Source of the DNA: Nonlabens antarcticus
Lineage (GTDB): Bacteria > Bacteroidota > Bacteroidia > Flavobacteriales > Flavobacteriaceae
Reading direction: 5' to 3'
Assembly (NCBI RefSeq): GCF_015356755.1
Contig: NZ_JADFCO010000065.1
Span: forward strand, 186,001 to 250,000
DNA length: 64,000 nt
Of this stretch, positions 52,251 through 62,222 are shown piece after piece. The notes beneath the pieces are model-generated. The model saw only the letters and a list, made by a program, of their open reading frames with translations, did not search any database and was not told where the DNA came from. Position 1 is the stretch's first letter; each line of letters opens with the position of its first letter. The translations under genes were made by a program, and so were the position numbers.

Positions 52251-53108
52251 CTAATTAAAAATCTGATTGAAAGTGAAAGTCTTATCATGCCTTACACCTT
52301 TGTCTGTATGTTTTACAGTAATTATTTCATGGTTGGGATCATGCTCTAGGATCAAGTAATATCCATTCGTTGCTGCTTTATCAAGGAACTTCTCCTTTTC
52401 ATCCAGCGTTAATAATGGTCTAGTGTCATAGCCCATAACATAAGGCAATGGCACGTGACCGGCAGTAGGAAGCAAGTCTGCCATGTAAACGAAAGTCTTT
52501 CCATTCATGCTGAAATGTGGTATCATCATTTTTTCGGTGTGACCATTGACGAAGAGAATATCAAAATCCATTTCATTTGCCTTATGATAATCAGCTTTTT
52601 GATCGATAAAATTAAGCTGACCACTTTCCTTAATGGGCTGGATATTTTCTGATAAAAAACTTGCTTTCTCTCTATCGTTAGGATCTGTTGCCCAGTTCCA
52701 ATGGTTTGAATTTGAAAAGAATTTCGCTTTCGCGAAAGCGGGCTCAAAATAATCTCCCCTACTACTTTTCTGGATTACACCCCCACAATGATCAAAATGT
52801 AAATGCGTCAAAAAAACATCTGTAATATCATCACGTGAAAATCCTAGCTTTTTGAGAGAGCTGTCCAGATCGTATTTATGATCCATATAATAATAACCGA
52901 AGAATTTCTCTGACTGCTTCTTCCCCATTCCAGAATCGATTAGGGTCAATCGATCGCCGTTTTCCACTAAAAGGCAGCGTGCTGCCATATCAATCATATT
53001 ATTAGAATCTGCGGGATTTGTACGTTGCCACAAACTTTTAGGTACAACGCCAAACATGGCGCCACCATCCAACTTAAAATTTCCAGCTTCTACAGGGTGA
53101 ATTTTCAT
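52251..53108 (-). CDS. metallo-beta-lactamase-fold hydrolase
   Basis: 285 aa from ATG 53108. The zinc motif HLHFDHCGG (HxHxDH) is near residue 109, with a further His in VNGHTEKMMIPHFS and a C-terminal LEHDPNHE. Sequence style is that of the AHL-lactonase-like branch, but lactonase activity is not implied. No signal peptide. A palindrome (52725-52740) encodes AFAKA after DYFEP. Probably co-transcribed with the S8 protease gene. Confidence 0.9.
   Translation of the reverse strand: MKIHPVEAGNFKLDGGAMFGVVPKSLWQRTNPADSNNMIDMAARCLLVENGDRLTLIDSGMGKKQSEKFFGYYYMDHKYDLDSSLKKLGFSRDDITDVFLTHLHFDHCGGVIQKSSRGDYFEPAFAKAKFFSNSNHWNWATDPNDREKASFLSENIQPIKESGQLNFIDQKADYHKANEMDFDILFVNGHTEKMMIPHFSMNGKTFVYMADLLPTAGHVPLPYVMGYDTRPLLTLDEKEKFLDKAATNGYYLILEHDPNHEIITVKHTDKGVRHDKTFTFNQIFN
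52725..52740. repeat. palindrome CGCTTTCGCGAAAGCG, in metallo-hydrolase gene
   Basis: Perfect 16-bp copy; read as AFAKA. Confidence 0.95.
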
Positions 53109-54011
53109 AGGTCTCGCAAAATACAAAATCGGCTAGATTGTCGTTTGCTGTTCTTGTAATATTATGAGTTGTTTAATATTCTAAAGGTTATAAAGCATAC
53201 TTGTACCATAAATATCTAGTCCAGAAAGCACAGGTTCATCTTTACACTGCATTCTTCCAGGCCATAAGGTTGATCTTTCTCTATTTTTAAAAACTTGATG
53301 GTTTACGTCAAATTTATCCAGACTGGTAGTTCCTTAAGAAAAAACGTAATCCTAGGTTATAGCGAGCTTTTATATTACGTCTTGATATACTCATTTACGC
53401 CTATCATTAATAGGTATGGCAAATCATTACAGCCTAAGATCGATGAATTTTATGGTTTCCACAATACTCGCATCAAATATGCCTGGCGAAACTTTCAACT
53501 AATAGTCTATAATACTCTTTTCAAAAAATTAATAATTTGTTCCTCTGATTTTTTGGGTGTTTACAATAGTACCTAACATTATGATGAAACATTAAGAGCA
53601 AGAAAACTGTCATAAAAATGTTTTTGAGAATACAAAATCATGAAGTGCGTCGATAAATTGAAATACTCTGAATTGGGTAATTTTTTAATTTACATCAAAC
53701 ATAAGTTCTGTTCTTTATTTCATTATCTAACGACACATTCCTAAAAGATTATCTAGAAGGTAAACGGGTGAACAACCTATTTCAGTTATGTCGAGACGTG
53801 CCAAGACTGCTACTCCTTAAAAACAAATTTTAAGATGTCAATTATTAACAATCTGTATAATTTATTTATATTTTCAAACTTCCAGCTCTTCTGAGATTAC
53901 AACCGTTTATCCAATAGTGTTGATAGGGTGCGAGTTTACACGCTTTCGCGAAAGCGAACTCTTTAAATTTCTTATAAAAAAGGTTGTATTTTCACAGCTT
54001 ATAAAAAATTT
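53109..54011. other. 903-nt stretch without a supported gene
   Basis: Very AT-rich, with no convincing gene. One frame of 93 codons (53295-53576, starting at TTG or ATG 53298) has no recognisable family, and its composition matches translated intergenic DNA. A palindrome copy is at 53941-53956, just before the antiporter gene. Confidence 0.7.
53941..53956. repeat. palindrome CGCTTTCGCGAAAGCG, upstream of antiporter
   Basis: Perfect 16-bp copy, 55 nt before the start codon at 54012. Confidence 0.95.
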
Positions 54012-55877
54012 ATGGTAGAATTAGCTGGAATTATAATCTTAGGAATACTTGCGCAATGGGTGGCATGGCGCTTTAAGCTTCCCGCTATTTTACCACTTAT
54101 AATAATAGGCTTATTAGTAGGACCGCTAGCGACTCTTTACACGGAAGATGCCACTAAATTAATCCAACCTATATATGATGGGGAAAAAGGTCTTTTTCCT
54201 GGAGAGAGTCTGTTTTACTTTGTCTCGCTAGCCATAAGCATCATTCTTTTTGAGGGAGGATTAACTCTTAAAAGAGAAGAAATTTTAAATACGGGTCCCG
54301 TAATTGGTAAGCTAATTTCTGTTGCAGTAATTATCACATTTGTAGGTGGCGGCATAGCAGCACATTATATTTTTGACTTTTCCTGGGAAATATCACTGCT
54401 TTTTTCAGCCATGATTATTGTGACTGGACCTACGGTTATCACTCCTATTTTAAGAAATATACCGCTTAAAAAAGATGTTAGCTCCATTCTTAAATGGGAA
54501 GGAATTTTAATTGATCCTATAGGTGCTCTTTTTGCGGTTTTAGTGTTTGAATTTATAAGCGCAAATGCTGGTGGTGAATTTACGATTGTTGCCCTAGAAG
54601 AGTTCGGTAAAATCGTGTTGTTCGGGTTTTCCTTTGGTTTCTCCTTTGCTCATGCTTTGGCATTTTTGATCAAGAGAAAAATCATTCCTCATTACCTCCT
54701 CAATGTATTTACGCTGGCTGCCGTTTTAGGCGTTTTTGTATTAAGTGAAGCATTTGCTCATGAATCTGGACTTCTCGCAGTCGTTGTGATGGGAATGGTT
54801 ATGGGTAATATGAGCTTACCTAATCTTAAAGAATTACTTTACTTCAAAGAATCGTTAAGTGTACTCCTAATTTCTATCCTCTTTATATTATTATCTGCAA
54901 ACATCAACATGGAAGATCTTTATTTGATCTATTCCTGGAAAACTGCAGCATTATTTGCGATCGTTGTTCTGATATTACGACCATTAGGAGTGTTTGCAAG
55001 TACAAAGGGAAGTGGCTTAAAGCTCAATGAGAAATTATTTATTTCATGGGTAGGGCCACGAGGGATTGTGGCTGCAGGTATTGCGTCGCTCTTTGGGACT
55101 AAACTAGCAAATCAAGGTGTTCCTGGAGCAGAATATATAACACCCCTAGTATTTATGATCGTACTGGGAACCGTACTTCTTAATGCAACTACCGCTCGGT
55201 TGTTTGCTAAACTCGTGGGTGTATTCCTTAAACAGTCTGAAGGAATTATGATCGTGGGAGCTTCTAAATTCTCAAGACTTATTGCGCAATACCTTAAGGA
55301 ACACGGTCGCAGTGTTGTATTGATTGACACTAACAACAACAACATAAGGATCGCAAAAGAGCAAGGCCTAGACGCAAAAGTGGCTGATATCTATAGCGAT
55401 TCTCTTACCGACGATATAGAATATAATAACGTAGGCTATTTGCTCGCGATGACTGGCAACTCTCAAATTAATGATTTTGCGATCGAACGTTTTGGTAAAT
55501 TATATGGTGAAAATGGAGCTTTCAGAATTGTTCATTCTACAGAAGTAAGCAATCCAAATGAAAATCCAGGTTCTGGCCTTTTCTCGTCGACAGATGATTA
55601 TGTAAACCTGATGGAAGTCGCTCGTCATTATGGAGAAATTCATGAAATACAACTTAGCTCTATAGAGCATTTTAAAGGATTGATAGAAATCACTAAAACT
55701 GACTCTGACATTGTTCCATTATTCACCCGCCATGGAAAAATAGTAGACTTAATTCCTTCCATGTCGCAAGATGTGGAAGTAGATATTTTAGAAGATGAAG
55801 AAGTATTTCTTGTCTACATGGGAAAAAGGATTGTGGAACAAGCTAGCGGTGAAGTGACGATGGAAGAAGCCGGGTAA
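54012..55877 (+). CDS. CPA1-type cation/proton antiporter with TrkA-N domain
   Basis: 621 aa. About 12 membrane helices (residues 1-405) with the NhaP-like ion-binding region IDPIGALFAVLVFEF and the WVGPRGIVAAGIAS motif; then a RCK/TrkA-N nucleotide-binding domain (about 410-530: GIMIVGASKFSRLIAQYL, VVLIDTNNNNIRIAKEQGL) and a C-terminal TrkA-C-like part. It exports Na+ or K+ in exchange for protons and may be gated by NAD(H) or a cyclic dinucleotide. It stands alone. Confidence 0.95.
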   Translation: MVELAGIIILGILAQWVAWRFKLPAILPLIIIGLLVGPLATLYTEDATKLIQPIYDGEKGLFPGESLFYFVSLAISIILFEGGLTLKREEILNTGPVIGKLISVAVIITFVGGGIAAHYIFDFSWEISLLFSAMIIVTGPTVITPILRNIPLKKDVSSILKWEGILIDPIGALFAVLVFEFISANAGGEFTIVALEEFGKIVLFGFSFGFSFAHALAFLIKRKIIPHYLLNVFTLAAVLGVFVLSEAFAHESGLLAVVVMGMVMGNMSLPNLKELLYFKESLSVLLISILFILLSANINMEDLYLIYSWKTAALFAIVVLILRPLGVFASTKGSGLKLNEKLFISWVGPRGIVAAGIASLFGTKLANQGVPGAEYITPLVFMIVLGTVLLNATTARLFAKLVGVFLKQSEGIMIVGASKFSRLIAQYLKEHGRSVVLIDTNNNNIRIAKEQGLDAKVADIYSDSLTDDIEYNNVGYLLAMTGNSQINDFAIERFGKLYGENGAFRIVHSTEVSNPNENPGSGLFSSTDDYVNLMEVARHYGEIHEIQLSSIEHFKGLIEITKTDSDIVPLFTRHGKIVDLIPSMSQDVEVDILEDEEVFLVYMGKRIVEQASGEVTMEEAG

Positions 55878-55980
55878 GTGGTAGCTTATTCCACCCCATC
55901 GATGAATGAGGGAATCAAAAATTAGAAATCTGATTTAGAAGTTATAAGTGAATCTTAATTTTAAAGATTTATAATATTCT

Positions 55981-56034
55981 AGGCATGAGGCATGAGGCAT
56001 GAGGCATGAGGCATGAGGCATGAGGCATGAGGCA
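55981..56034. repeat. heptamer tandem repeat (AGGCATG)x7.7
   Basis: Seven perfect AGGCATG units followed by a partial AGGCA; no interruptions. Confidence 0.97.
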
Positions 56035-56102
56035 AAATTAATTTTTCTGAAAACGGCACCTAATTAACAGTGAAAAATTCAGCGATCAAGTAGCTTTAAT
56101 GT

Positions 56103-56123
56103 TGTGAGCTGTGCGCTGTGAGC
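56103..56123. repeat. heptamer tandem repeat (TGTGAGC)x3, one unit variant
   Basis: TGTGAGC, TGTGCGC, TGTGAGC in tandem, 68 nt after the larger heptamer array. Confidence 0.8.
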
Positions 56124-56221
56124 AAAAAATCAAGTCCAAAAAGAATTCCCGATAATGTCAAAAACACACCACCTTTCGTTTCGGGATTTGCTATTTACAG
56201 ATTCTTATCCATGAAAAACAA

Positions 56222-56269
56222 CAATCGGCAATTAATTGCTGAATGGTATCAGAAACTAATTGCCGATTG
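56222..56269 (-). terminator. long hairpin, probable lepA terminator
   Basis: CAATCGGCAATTA with TAATTGCCGATTG (13 bp); an inner CTGA/TCAG pair shortens the loop. On the minus strand it is followed by TTGTTTTTC. Confidence 0.75.
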
Positions 56270-56311
56270 AGATTTGTTTTATTGAAGTTTAAAAGTTTGC
56301 GACTTCTCCGC

Positions 56312-58111
56312 TTAGTCATTCAACTTTAAAACTGCCATAAACGCCTCTTGTGGGATTTCTACATTTCCTACCTGACGCATGCGTTTCTTTCCTTTTTTCT
56401 GCTTTTCCAGAAGTTTACGTTTACGGGAAATATCTCCACCATAACATTTTGCGGTAACATCTTTACGTAAAGCCTTGATCGTTTCCCTAGAAATAATCTT
56501 AGCACCGATCGCTGCCTGCACGGGAATATCAAACTGCTGGCGCGGGATCAACTCTCTCAACTTCTCCACCATTTTCTTACCTATATTGTAGGCATTGTCT
56601 GCATGAATAAGCGCACTCAAGGCATCCACCGTTTGTGCATTTAAAAGAATATCCACTCGAACCAATTTAGACACCCGCAAACCAATAGGCGCATAATCAA
56701 AAGAGGCATATCCTTTAGAAACGGTTTTGAGTCGGTCGTAGAAATCAAAAACAATCTCTGCCAGTGGCATGTCAAAAGTCAATTCAACCCGTTCTGTGGT
56801 TAGGTAAGTTTGATTAGTTACGATTCCGCGTTTTTCAATACATAAAGACATCACGTTTCCAACGAAATCAGATTTTGTAATAATCGTAGCTTTGATATAT
56901 GGCTCCTCTACTCTATTGAGCGTTGATGGCTCTGGAAGATCTGTTGGATTGTTGACGATGATCACGTCATTAGGATTCTTGTTAGTAAACGCGTGGTAGG
57001 AAACATTGGGAACTGTAGTGATAACAGTCATGTCAAATTCACGTTCCAATCGCTCTTGGATAATTTCTAGGTGCAACATTCCTAAGAATCCGCATCTAAA
57101 ACCGAAGCCTAACGCCGCACTACTTTCTGCCTGGAAGACCAGTGATGCATCATTCAGCTGGAGTTTTTCCATACTCGATCTCAAGTCTTCATAATCTTCT
57201 GTATCCACGGGATAAATTCCCGCAAAAACCATCGGTTTCACGTCCTCAAATCCTCCTATGGGGTTTGTAGTTGGGTTTTCATGATCAGTGATCGTGTCTC
57301 CTACCTTAACTTCTTTGGCTTCTTTAATACCTGTTATTAGATAACCTACATCGCCCGCTTTAATTTCTTGTTTGGGAACCTGGTTTAACTTCAAGGTTCC
57401 TATTTCGTCTGCATAATAGCTTTCACCAGTTGCAACAAATTTAATACGCTGACCTTTCTTGATAGAGCCGTTAATAACTCTAAAAATAGTCTCCACTCCG
57501 CGGAACTGGTTGTACTGAGAGTCAAATACCAAAGCCTGCAACGGTTCATCCACATTTCCTTTAGGTGGTGGAACGCGTGCAATGATGGCATCCAGAATTT
57601 CCTGGATTCCCTGACCGGTTTTTGCACTGGCAGGAATTACCTCACTAGGATCACAACCTAAAAGATCCACGATATCGTCCGTAACCTCTTCAATATTAGC
57701 AGATGGTAAATCCACTTTATTCAAAACTGGAATGATTTCTAGATCATTTTCTAACGCTAGATAAAGGTTTGAAATCGTCTGTGCCTGAATGCTTTGAGCC
57801 GCATCAACTATAAGTAGGGCACCCTCACAGGCCGCAATGGAACGAGAAACCTCGTAAGAGAAATCAACGTGTCCGGGAGTATCAATCAGGTTCAGGATAT
57901 ATTTCTCGCCATCAGGCGCCGTATAATCCATTTGTATAGCGTGTGATTTGATGGTGATCCCGCGCTCGCGTTCCAGGTCCATGGTATCCAGCAACTGCGC
58001 CTTAGACTCGCGTTTAGTCACCGTTTGGGTAGCGTCCAGCAAACGATCTGCCAGCGTGCTTTTCCCGTGGTCAATGTGAGCGATAATACAAAAGTTACGT
58101 ATGTTTTTCAT
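56312..58111 (-). CDS. lepA: elongation factor 4 (LepA)
   Basis: 599 aa, full length. Ribosome-bound GTPase acting on stalled or misplaced translocation states. G1 [10 protein letters not shown] (about 10-19), G3 DTPGHVDF (about 77-84), G4 NKVDLP (about 130-135); EF-G-like domains follow, and the LepA-specific C-terminus has [21 protein letters not shown] -7 box TATATTTG lies at 58130-58137 on the minus strand, 18 nt before the ATG. Confidence 0.98.
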   Translation of the reverse strand: MKNIRNFCIIAHIDHGKSTLADRLLDATQTVTKRESKAQLLDTMDLERERGITIKSHAIQMDYTAPDGEKYILNLIDTPGHVDFSYEVSRSIAACEGALLIVDAAQSIQAQTISNLYLALENDLEIIPVLNKVDLPSANIEEVTDDIVDLLGCDPSEVIPASAKTGQGIQEILDAIIARVPPPKGNVDEPLQALVFDSQYNQFRGVETIFRVINGSIKKGQRIKFVATGESYYADEIGTLKLNQVPKQEIKAGDVGYLITGIKEAKEVKVGDTITDHENPTTNPIGGFEDVKPMVFAGIYPVDTEDYEDLRSSMEKLQLNDASLVFQAESSAALGFGFRCGFLGMLHLEIIQERLEREFDMTVITTVPNVSYHAFTNKNPNDVIIVNNPTDLPEPSTLNRVEEPYIKATIITKSDFVGNVMSLCIEKRGIVTNQTYLTTERVELTFDMPLAEIVFDFYDRLKTVSKGYASFDYAPIGLRVSKLVRVDILLNAQTVDALSALIHADNAYNIGKKMVEKLRELIPRQQFDIPVQAAIGAKIISRETIKALRKDVTAKCYGGDISRKRKLLEKQKKGKKRMRQVGNVEIPQEAFMAVLKLND

Positions 58112-58129
58112 AGAAATTTAATCGGTTAC

Positions 58130-58137
58130 AAATATAA
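58130..58137 (-). promoter_or_regulatory. -7 promoter box of lepA
   Basis: Minus-strand TATATTTG fits TAnnTTTG; a TTG is present but 27 nt further, beyond usual spacing. Confidence 0.5.
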
Positions 58138-58203
58138 TCTAAATCCGCGCGGGTGATTAAGTAGCAAGCTTTCGTTATTTTTAGCCTCAACTTAATTTGT
58201 CGT

Positions 58204-60618
58204 ATGAGAATTTTTACATTACTGTTCCTGCTTTTTTCCTTTAGTATGTATTCGCAAAAAACGATTCAAGGAACAGTTACTGACGACGGCAAGCAACCTT
58301 TGGCCTATGCCACAGCCCTACTTTTTAAAATGCCAGACAGTACATTTTACAAAGGCACCACCACAGATGAAAAAGGCAGTTTCAAAATGACCGGCGTAGA
58401 CGCTGGAATCTATACTCTTGCTATAAGTTCTGTGGGATATGTTACGCTTTCGCGAAAGCTGACTCTCGACAATTCCATAACACTAAACGAACTACAATTA
58501 TCAACCGCCACTGAATCGCTGGAAGGAATTACCGTAACAGCACGGCGTCCCACCATTGAAAAGCGTCCCGACCGTTTGATCTTTAATGTGGAAAATAGTT
58601 CGCTAAGTACTGGAAACACGGCAGATATTCTCAAGAAGACTCCTGGCGTTTTTGAAATGAACGGCAGTTATATGGTGCAGAATTCTCCCGCCGTGATCTA
58701 TATCAACGATAAACGGGTCTACATCACAGCAGATGAACTAAATGCGCTGTTGACCGGTTATAGCGCAGACAACATCAAAAGTGTTGAGGTAATTACAAAC
58801 CCGTCTGCAAACTATGATGCAGAGGGCGCTGCAGTTATCAACATCAACACCAGCAAGGGTATATCGCTGGGTTACAAAGGATCCATCAATGGCAGTTATT
58901 CCATCGATGAACTGGCGAAGTACCAGATAGGAACTTCCCAGTTTTACAAGAACGACTGGATCAATATTTATGCAAACTATAATTACAACCCGCGCAGGGA
59001 TTTGAAGCTGGACGAGGCTCAAGTGGGTTTTTTCAACCCAGATGGCACGCGCAAATCCCGTTGGTTTACAGATTTTGAAAAAACAACCAAAAGCGCCGCC
59101 CATAATTTGAATACAGTGATTGATTTTACGTTAAATGACAGCAATTCTATAAGTGTTTCTGGAAATTATTCTGCTAACAATAATCAGGATGTGCGTACTG
59201 ATGTCCAAACGTTAATTTTACCCAATGGTGCTACCAACTCTAATGGATTCAATACAAATTCAGACCTGGGAATTGACCGGACCACAGGATTTGTAAATGG
59301 TCAGTATCAACATACGTTCAATGAAGGATCTGGTAAATTATCACTGGAAGGAAACTACATCTTTACAGATCGCGACAAGACCCAGGATTTATCAAGTATC
59401 TTTTTTGACACCGCTGGCATTACTACAGGAACTAATAGTTTTTTTACAGATGCCATTCAGAATATTGATATCTACGTGGGCAAACTGGATTATGAAAACA
59501 CACTGGGAAATTATATTGTAAAAACAGGTGCCAAATTCTCTGATGTTTCCTCCACCAGCTCGCTGGACTTTTTTGACACCGATTCTGGAACCAGAGATTT
59601 CAACACCGCACTTTCTGATGAATTTTTATACGATGAAAACATCTATGCCGCTTACCTTCAGCTGGATCGCGATTGGGATAAATGGGCCATCGCCGCAGGC
59701 CTGCGCGCAGAACAAACTGATGTAGAAGGCGACAGCCGTTCTTTAGGCCAGGTCAACACCCAAAATTATTTTGAGTTATTCCCAAACATTGCAGTCACAA
59801 ACCAAGTCAATGACAACAACTCACTAACATTAAGCTACAGAAGATCTATTGATAGGCCACGTTACGAGAGCTTGAATCCGTTTTCTTATTTTATTAATGA
59901 TAATAATGTAAACACGGGAAATCCAAATTTACAGCCTGCTTTCACTAACAAAATCAACCTCAACTGGAACATAAAGAACCAGTATTTCTTTGACGCTTAT
60001 TACACGAGAACGGATAATGCGCTGGCGGTTTTACCATTTCAAAATAACCAGACTAACTTCGTGAATTCTCAAAATTTCAACATGGATTATGAGCTTCAAT
60101 ACAGTCTGGATTTTATGACAATACAAAATCTAGGCGGTACCATTTTTACGCAGATTCAATCCAGCCTTTTTTACATGGAGAACGAATTCACCGCGATACA
60201 ATCTGGTGGTGTGAAACAAAAAAATGATGTAACCGGATTTTTGCTAACTACGTTCAACCGAATTCCCTTGTCAAAGGATCAAACATTTAGTCTTGATGTG
60301 CAAATGAGTTATCTCACCAATATTCTATTTGGCTCCTATGAATTTAAAAACCAGTTTGAATCAAGCATAGGGTTTTACAAAAGCATTTGGAACAATCGGG
60401 CCATCATTACACTCAATTATAACGATATATTCTTGAGCCAGAATCAGCCTTTAAAATCACGTTATCTCAATCAGGATAACGAATATTTAGCATTACCAGA
60501 AACAAACACTATTGAATTAGGTTTTACCTACAAGTTCGGAAACTTTAGGTTGCGTAACAATGAGGTAGCTGCTCCAGAAGATCAAAAACGTACAGAATCT
60601 AAAGGTGTTGGATTTTAA
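58204..60618 (+). CDS. TonB-type outer-membrane beta-barrel protein with carboxypeptidase-like N-domain
   Basis: 804 aa. A signal peptide (FLLFSFSMYSQ) leads to a CarboxypepD_reg-like domain (about 20-100, IQGTVTDDGKQPLAYATALL), a plug domain (ADILKKTPGVFEMNG, VEVITNPSANYDAEGAAVIN) and a large C-terminal barrel (about 240-804) of the OMP_b-brl_3 type, ending in a Gly-Phe. It differs from classical SusC in size and has no SusD partner. A palindrome (58446-58459) encodes LSRK in the N-domain. Ligand unknown. Confidence 0.92.
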   Translation: MRIFTLLFLLFSFSMYSQKTIQGTVTDDGKQPLAYATALLFKMPDSTFYKGTTTDEKGSFKMTGVDAGIYTLAISSVGYVTLSRKLTLDNSITLNELQLSTATESLEGITVTARRPTIEKRPDRLIFNVENSSLSTGNTADILKKTPGVFEMNGSYMVQNSPAVIYINDKRVYITADELNALLTGYSADNIKSVEVITNPSANYDAEGAAVININTSKGISLGYKGSINGSYSIDELAKYQIGTSQFYKNDWINIYANYNYNPRRDLKLDEAQVGFFNPDGTRKSRWFTDFEKTTKSAAHNLNTVIDFTLNDSNSISVSGNYSANNNQDVRTDVQTLILPNGATNSNGFNTNSDLGIDRTTGFVNGQYQHTFNEGSGKLSLEGNYIFTDRDKTQDLSSIFFDTAGITTGTNSFFTDAIQNIDIYVGKLDYENTLGNYIVKTGAKFSDVSSTSSLDFFDTDSGTRDFNTALSDEFLYDENIYAAYLQLDRDWDKWAIAAGLRAEQTDVEGDSRSLGQVNTQNYFELFPNIAVTNQVNDNNSLTLSYRRSIDRPRYESLNPFSYFINDNNVNTGNPNLQPAFTNKINLNWNIKNQYFFDAYYTRTDNALAVLPFQNNQTNFVNSQNFNMDYELQYSLDFMTIQNLGGTIFTQIQSSLFYMENEFTAIQSGGVKQKNDVTGFLLTTFNRIPLSKDQTFSLDVQMSYLTNILFGSYEFKNQFESSIGFYKSIWNNRAIITLNYNDIFLSQNQPLKSRYLNQDNEYLALPETNTIELGFTYKFGNFRLRNNEVAAPEDQKRTESKGVGF
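58446..58459. repeat. palindrome GCTTTCGCGAAAGC, in barrel-protein gene
   Basis: Perfect 14-bp core; read as LSRK in the carboxypeptidase-like domain. Confidence 0.95.
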
Positions 60619-60653
60619 GATTGAGTAGATTGAAATAGTAAAAGCCAGTGTGA

Positions 60654-61082
60654 ATGAATACAAAAAACCTAAAACCGATAACCGTTCAAACCACCATTAA
60701 ATCAGGAATTGAAAAGGTGTGGAATTTCTGGATAAAACCGGAACATATTGTCAATTGGAATTTTGCCACCGATGAATGGCGCTGTCCAAAAGCTGAAAAT
60801 GACATGATTCCCAACGGAAAATTCTCTTGGAGAATGGAAGCCAAAGACGGCAGCATGGGGTTTGATTTTGCAGGAGTCTATGAGAAAGTAGTACCAAAAG
60901 AATTGATTACGTATCGATTGCCCGACGGCAGGTTAGTGTCCATTGACTTTGAGGAAAACGAAGATGAAGTAACCATTCGAGAAACCTTTGATGCCGAAGG
61001 AACCAATACCGACGAACAACAACGCGCGGGTTGGCAGGCGATTTTGGAGAATTTTAAAAAGTATGTAGAGGTAGATAAATAG
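60654..61082 (+). CDS. SRPBCC (AHSA1-like) domain protein
   Basis: 142 aa small START/AHSA1-like fold with a hydrophobic cavity. The start TVQTTIKSGIEKVWNFWIKP, the GKFSWRMEAKDGSMGFDFAG strand pair and the C-terminal helix QQRAGWQAILENFKKYVE are typical of the AHSA1 branch in Bacteroidetes. It follows the barrel gene by 35 nt on the same strand. Ligand and function unknown. Confidence 0.92.
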   Translation: MNTKNLKPITVQTTIKSGIEKVWNFWIKPEHIVNWNFATDEWRCPKAENDMIPNGKFSWRMEAKDGSMGFDFAGVYEKVVPKELITYRLPDGRLVSIDFEENEDEVTIRETFDAEGTNTDEQQRAGWQAILENFKKYVEVDK

Positions 61083-61195
61083 ACTCCAAAAATCTAAGCA
61101 CATCATTTGTCAATCGTTTGTTACCAGTTTGAAGTACGTTAATACCCAACCTCAGTTCCTGTTAAACTCGGTTATTTCTTAGCGCCACGCGTTTT

Positions 61196-61225
61196 TTGGT
61201 CAAACCTGATTTAACCATATCTTTG
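61196..61225 (+). promoter_or_regulatory. dus promoter
   Basis: TTG (61196-61198), 19-nt spacer, TATCTTTG (61218-61225). The ATG is 4 nt further, so transcription should begin at or near the start codon. Confidence 0.7.
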
Positions 61226-61229
61226 TCCC

Positions 61230-62222
61230 ATGGTTAAAATTGCCGACATAGAACTACCCGATTTCCCGTTGTTGCTTGCACCTATGGAAGATGTAAGCGA
61301 TCCACCTTTCCGTACGCTGTGTAAGGAAAATGGCGCTGACGTCGTTTTTACGGAGTTTATTTCCAGTGAGGGCTTGATTCGTGATGCGGCAAAAAGCAGG
61401 ATGAAACTTGACATTTATGAAACCGAGCGTCCTGTCGGGATCCAGATTTTTGGGGCCAATATGGAATCCATGTTACAATCTGTAGAGATTGTTGAACGCA
61501 CTAAACCAGATATTATCGATATCAACTTCGGTTGTCCAGTGAAGAAAGTGGTTTCTAAAGGAGCTGGCGCTGGGATTTTAAAAGACATTGACCTCATGGT
61601 TCAGCTTTCTGCAGCCATGGTCAAGCATACCCATCTACCGATTACTGTAAAAACTAGATTAGGTTGGGATCATGATTCCATTAAGATTGTAGAAGTGGCA
61701 GAGCGGTTGCAAGATGTAGGCATTAAAGCTATTAGCATCCACGGTCGCACGCGAGCACAGATGTATAAAGGTGATGCCGACTGGAAACCTATCGCAGATG
61801 TGAAAAATAACCCACGTATGCATATTCCTGTTTTTGGTAACGGTGACGTGAATACTCCAGAGAAAGCGGTAGAAATGCGCGACAAATATGGACTCGACGG
61901 CGCAATGATAGGCCGTGCAAGCATCGGTTATCCGTGGTTTTTTAGAGAAGTGAAACACTTTTTTAAAACAGGTGAACATTTAGCACCACCCACAATGCAA
62001 GAACGTGTGGAAGTTGCCAGACGCCATCTTGAAATGGCAATTGCCTGGAAAGGAGAAAAATTGGGCGTTTTTGAAACCCGTAGACATTATACCAATTATT
62101 TCAAAGGAATTCCAGACTTTAAGGAGCATCGCATGAAAATGGTAACTAGCGACGATAGCGCCGCTGTATTTGCTGCTTTTGAAGAAGTCTTAGAAAATTT
62201 TGCTGATTACAGCTTTGCCTGA
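61230..62222 (+). CDS. dusB: tRNA-dihydrouridine synthase
   Basis: 330 aa flavin enzyme reducing uridines in tRNA D-loops. The N-terminal barrel has LAPMEDVSDPPFR, the active Cys is in DINFGCPVKKVV, and TVKTRLGWD and SIHGRTRAQMYKG contact FMN and phosphate. GAMIGRASIGYPWFF and the C-terminal helical domain follow. DusB is the nearest subgroup, but this is not certain. Its end overlaps the convergent permease gene by 16 nt. Confidence 0.94.
   Translation: MVKIADIELPDFPLLLAPMEDVSDPPFRTLCKENGADVVFTEFISSEGLIRDAAKSRMKLDIYETERPVGIQIFGANMESMLQSVEIVERTKPDIIDINFGCPVKKVVSKGAGAGILKDIDLMVQLSAAMVKHTHLPITVKTRLGWDHDSIKIVEVAERLQDVGIKAISIHGRTRAQMYKGDADWKPIADVKNNPRMHIPVFGNGDVNTPEKAVEMRDKYGLDGAMIGRASIGYPWFFREVKHFFKTGEHLAPPTMQERVEVARRHLEMAIAWKGEKLGVFETRRHYTNYFKGIPDFKEHRMKMVTSDDSAAVFAAFEEVLENFADYSFA

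Larger units (their letters stand above)
55878..56311. other. 434-nt convergent intergenic region with tandem repeats
   Basis: Contains two heptamer tandem repeats (55981-56034, 56103-56123) and the lepA terminator hairpin (56222-56269). No gene seen. Confidence 0.8.

Noticed and set aside
53295-53576. 93-codon frame in the gene-free stretch
   Set aside because: No recognisable family, TTG or weak ATG start, composition like translated AT-rich intergenic DNA; kept only as a note on that region.
55981-56034. Tandem array as a CRISPR
   Set aside because: Units are 7 bp, contiguous and without spacers; no cas genes in the window.
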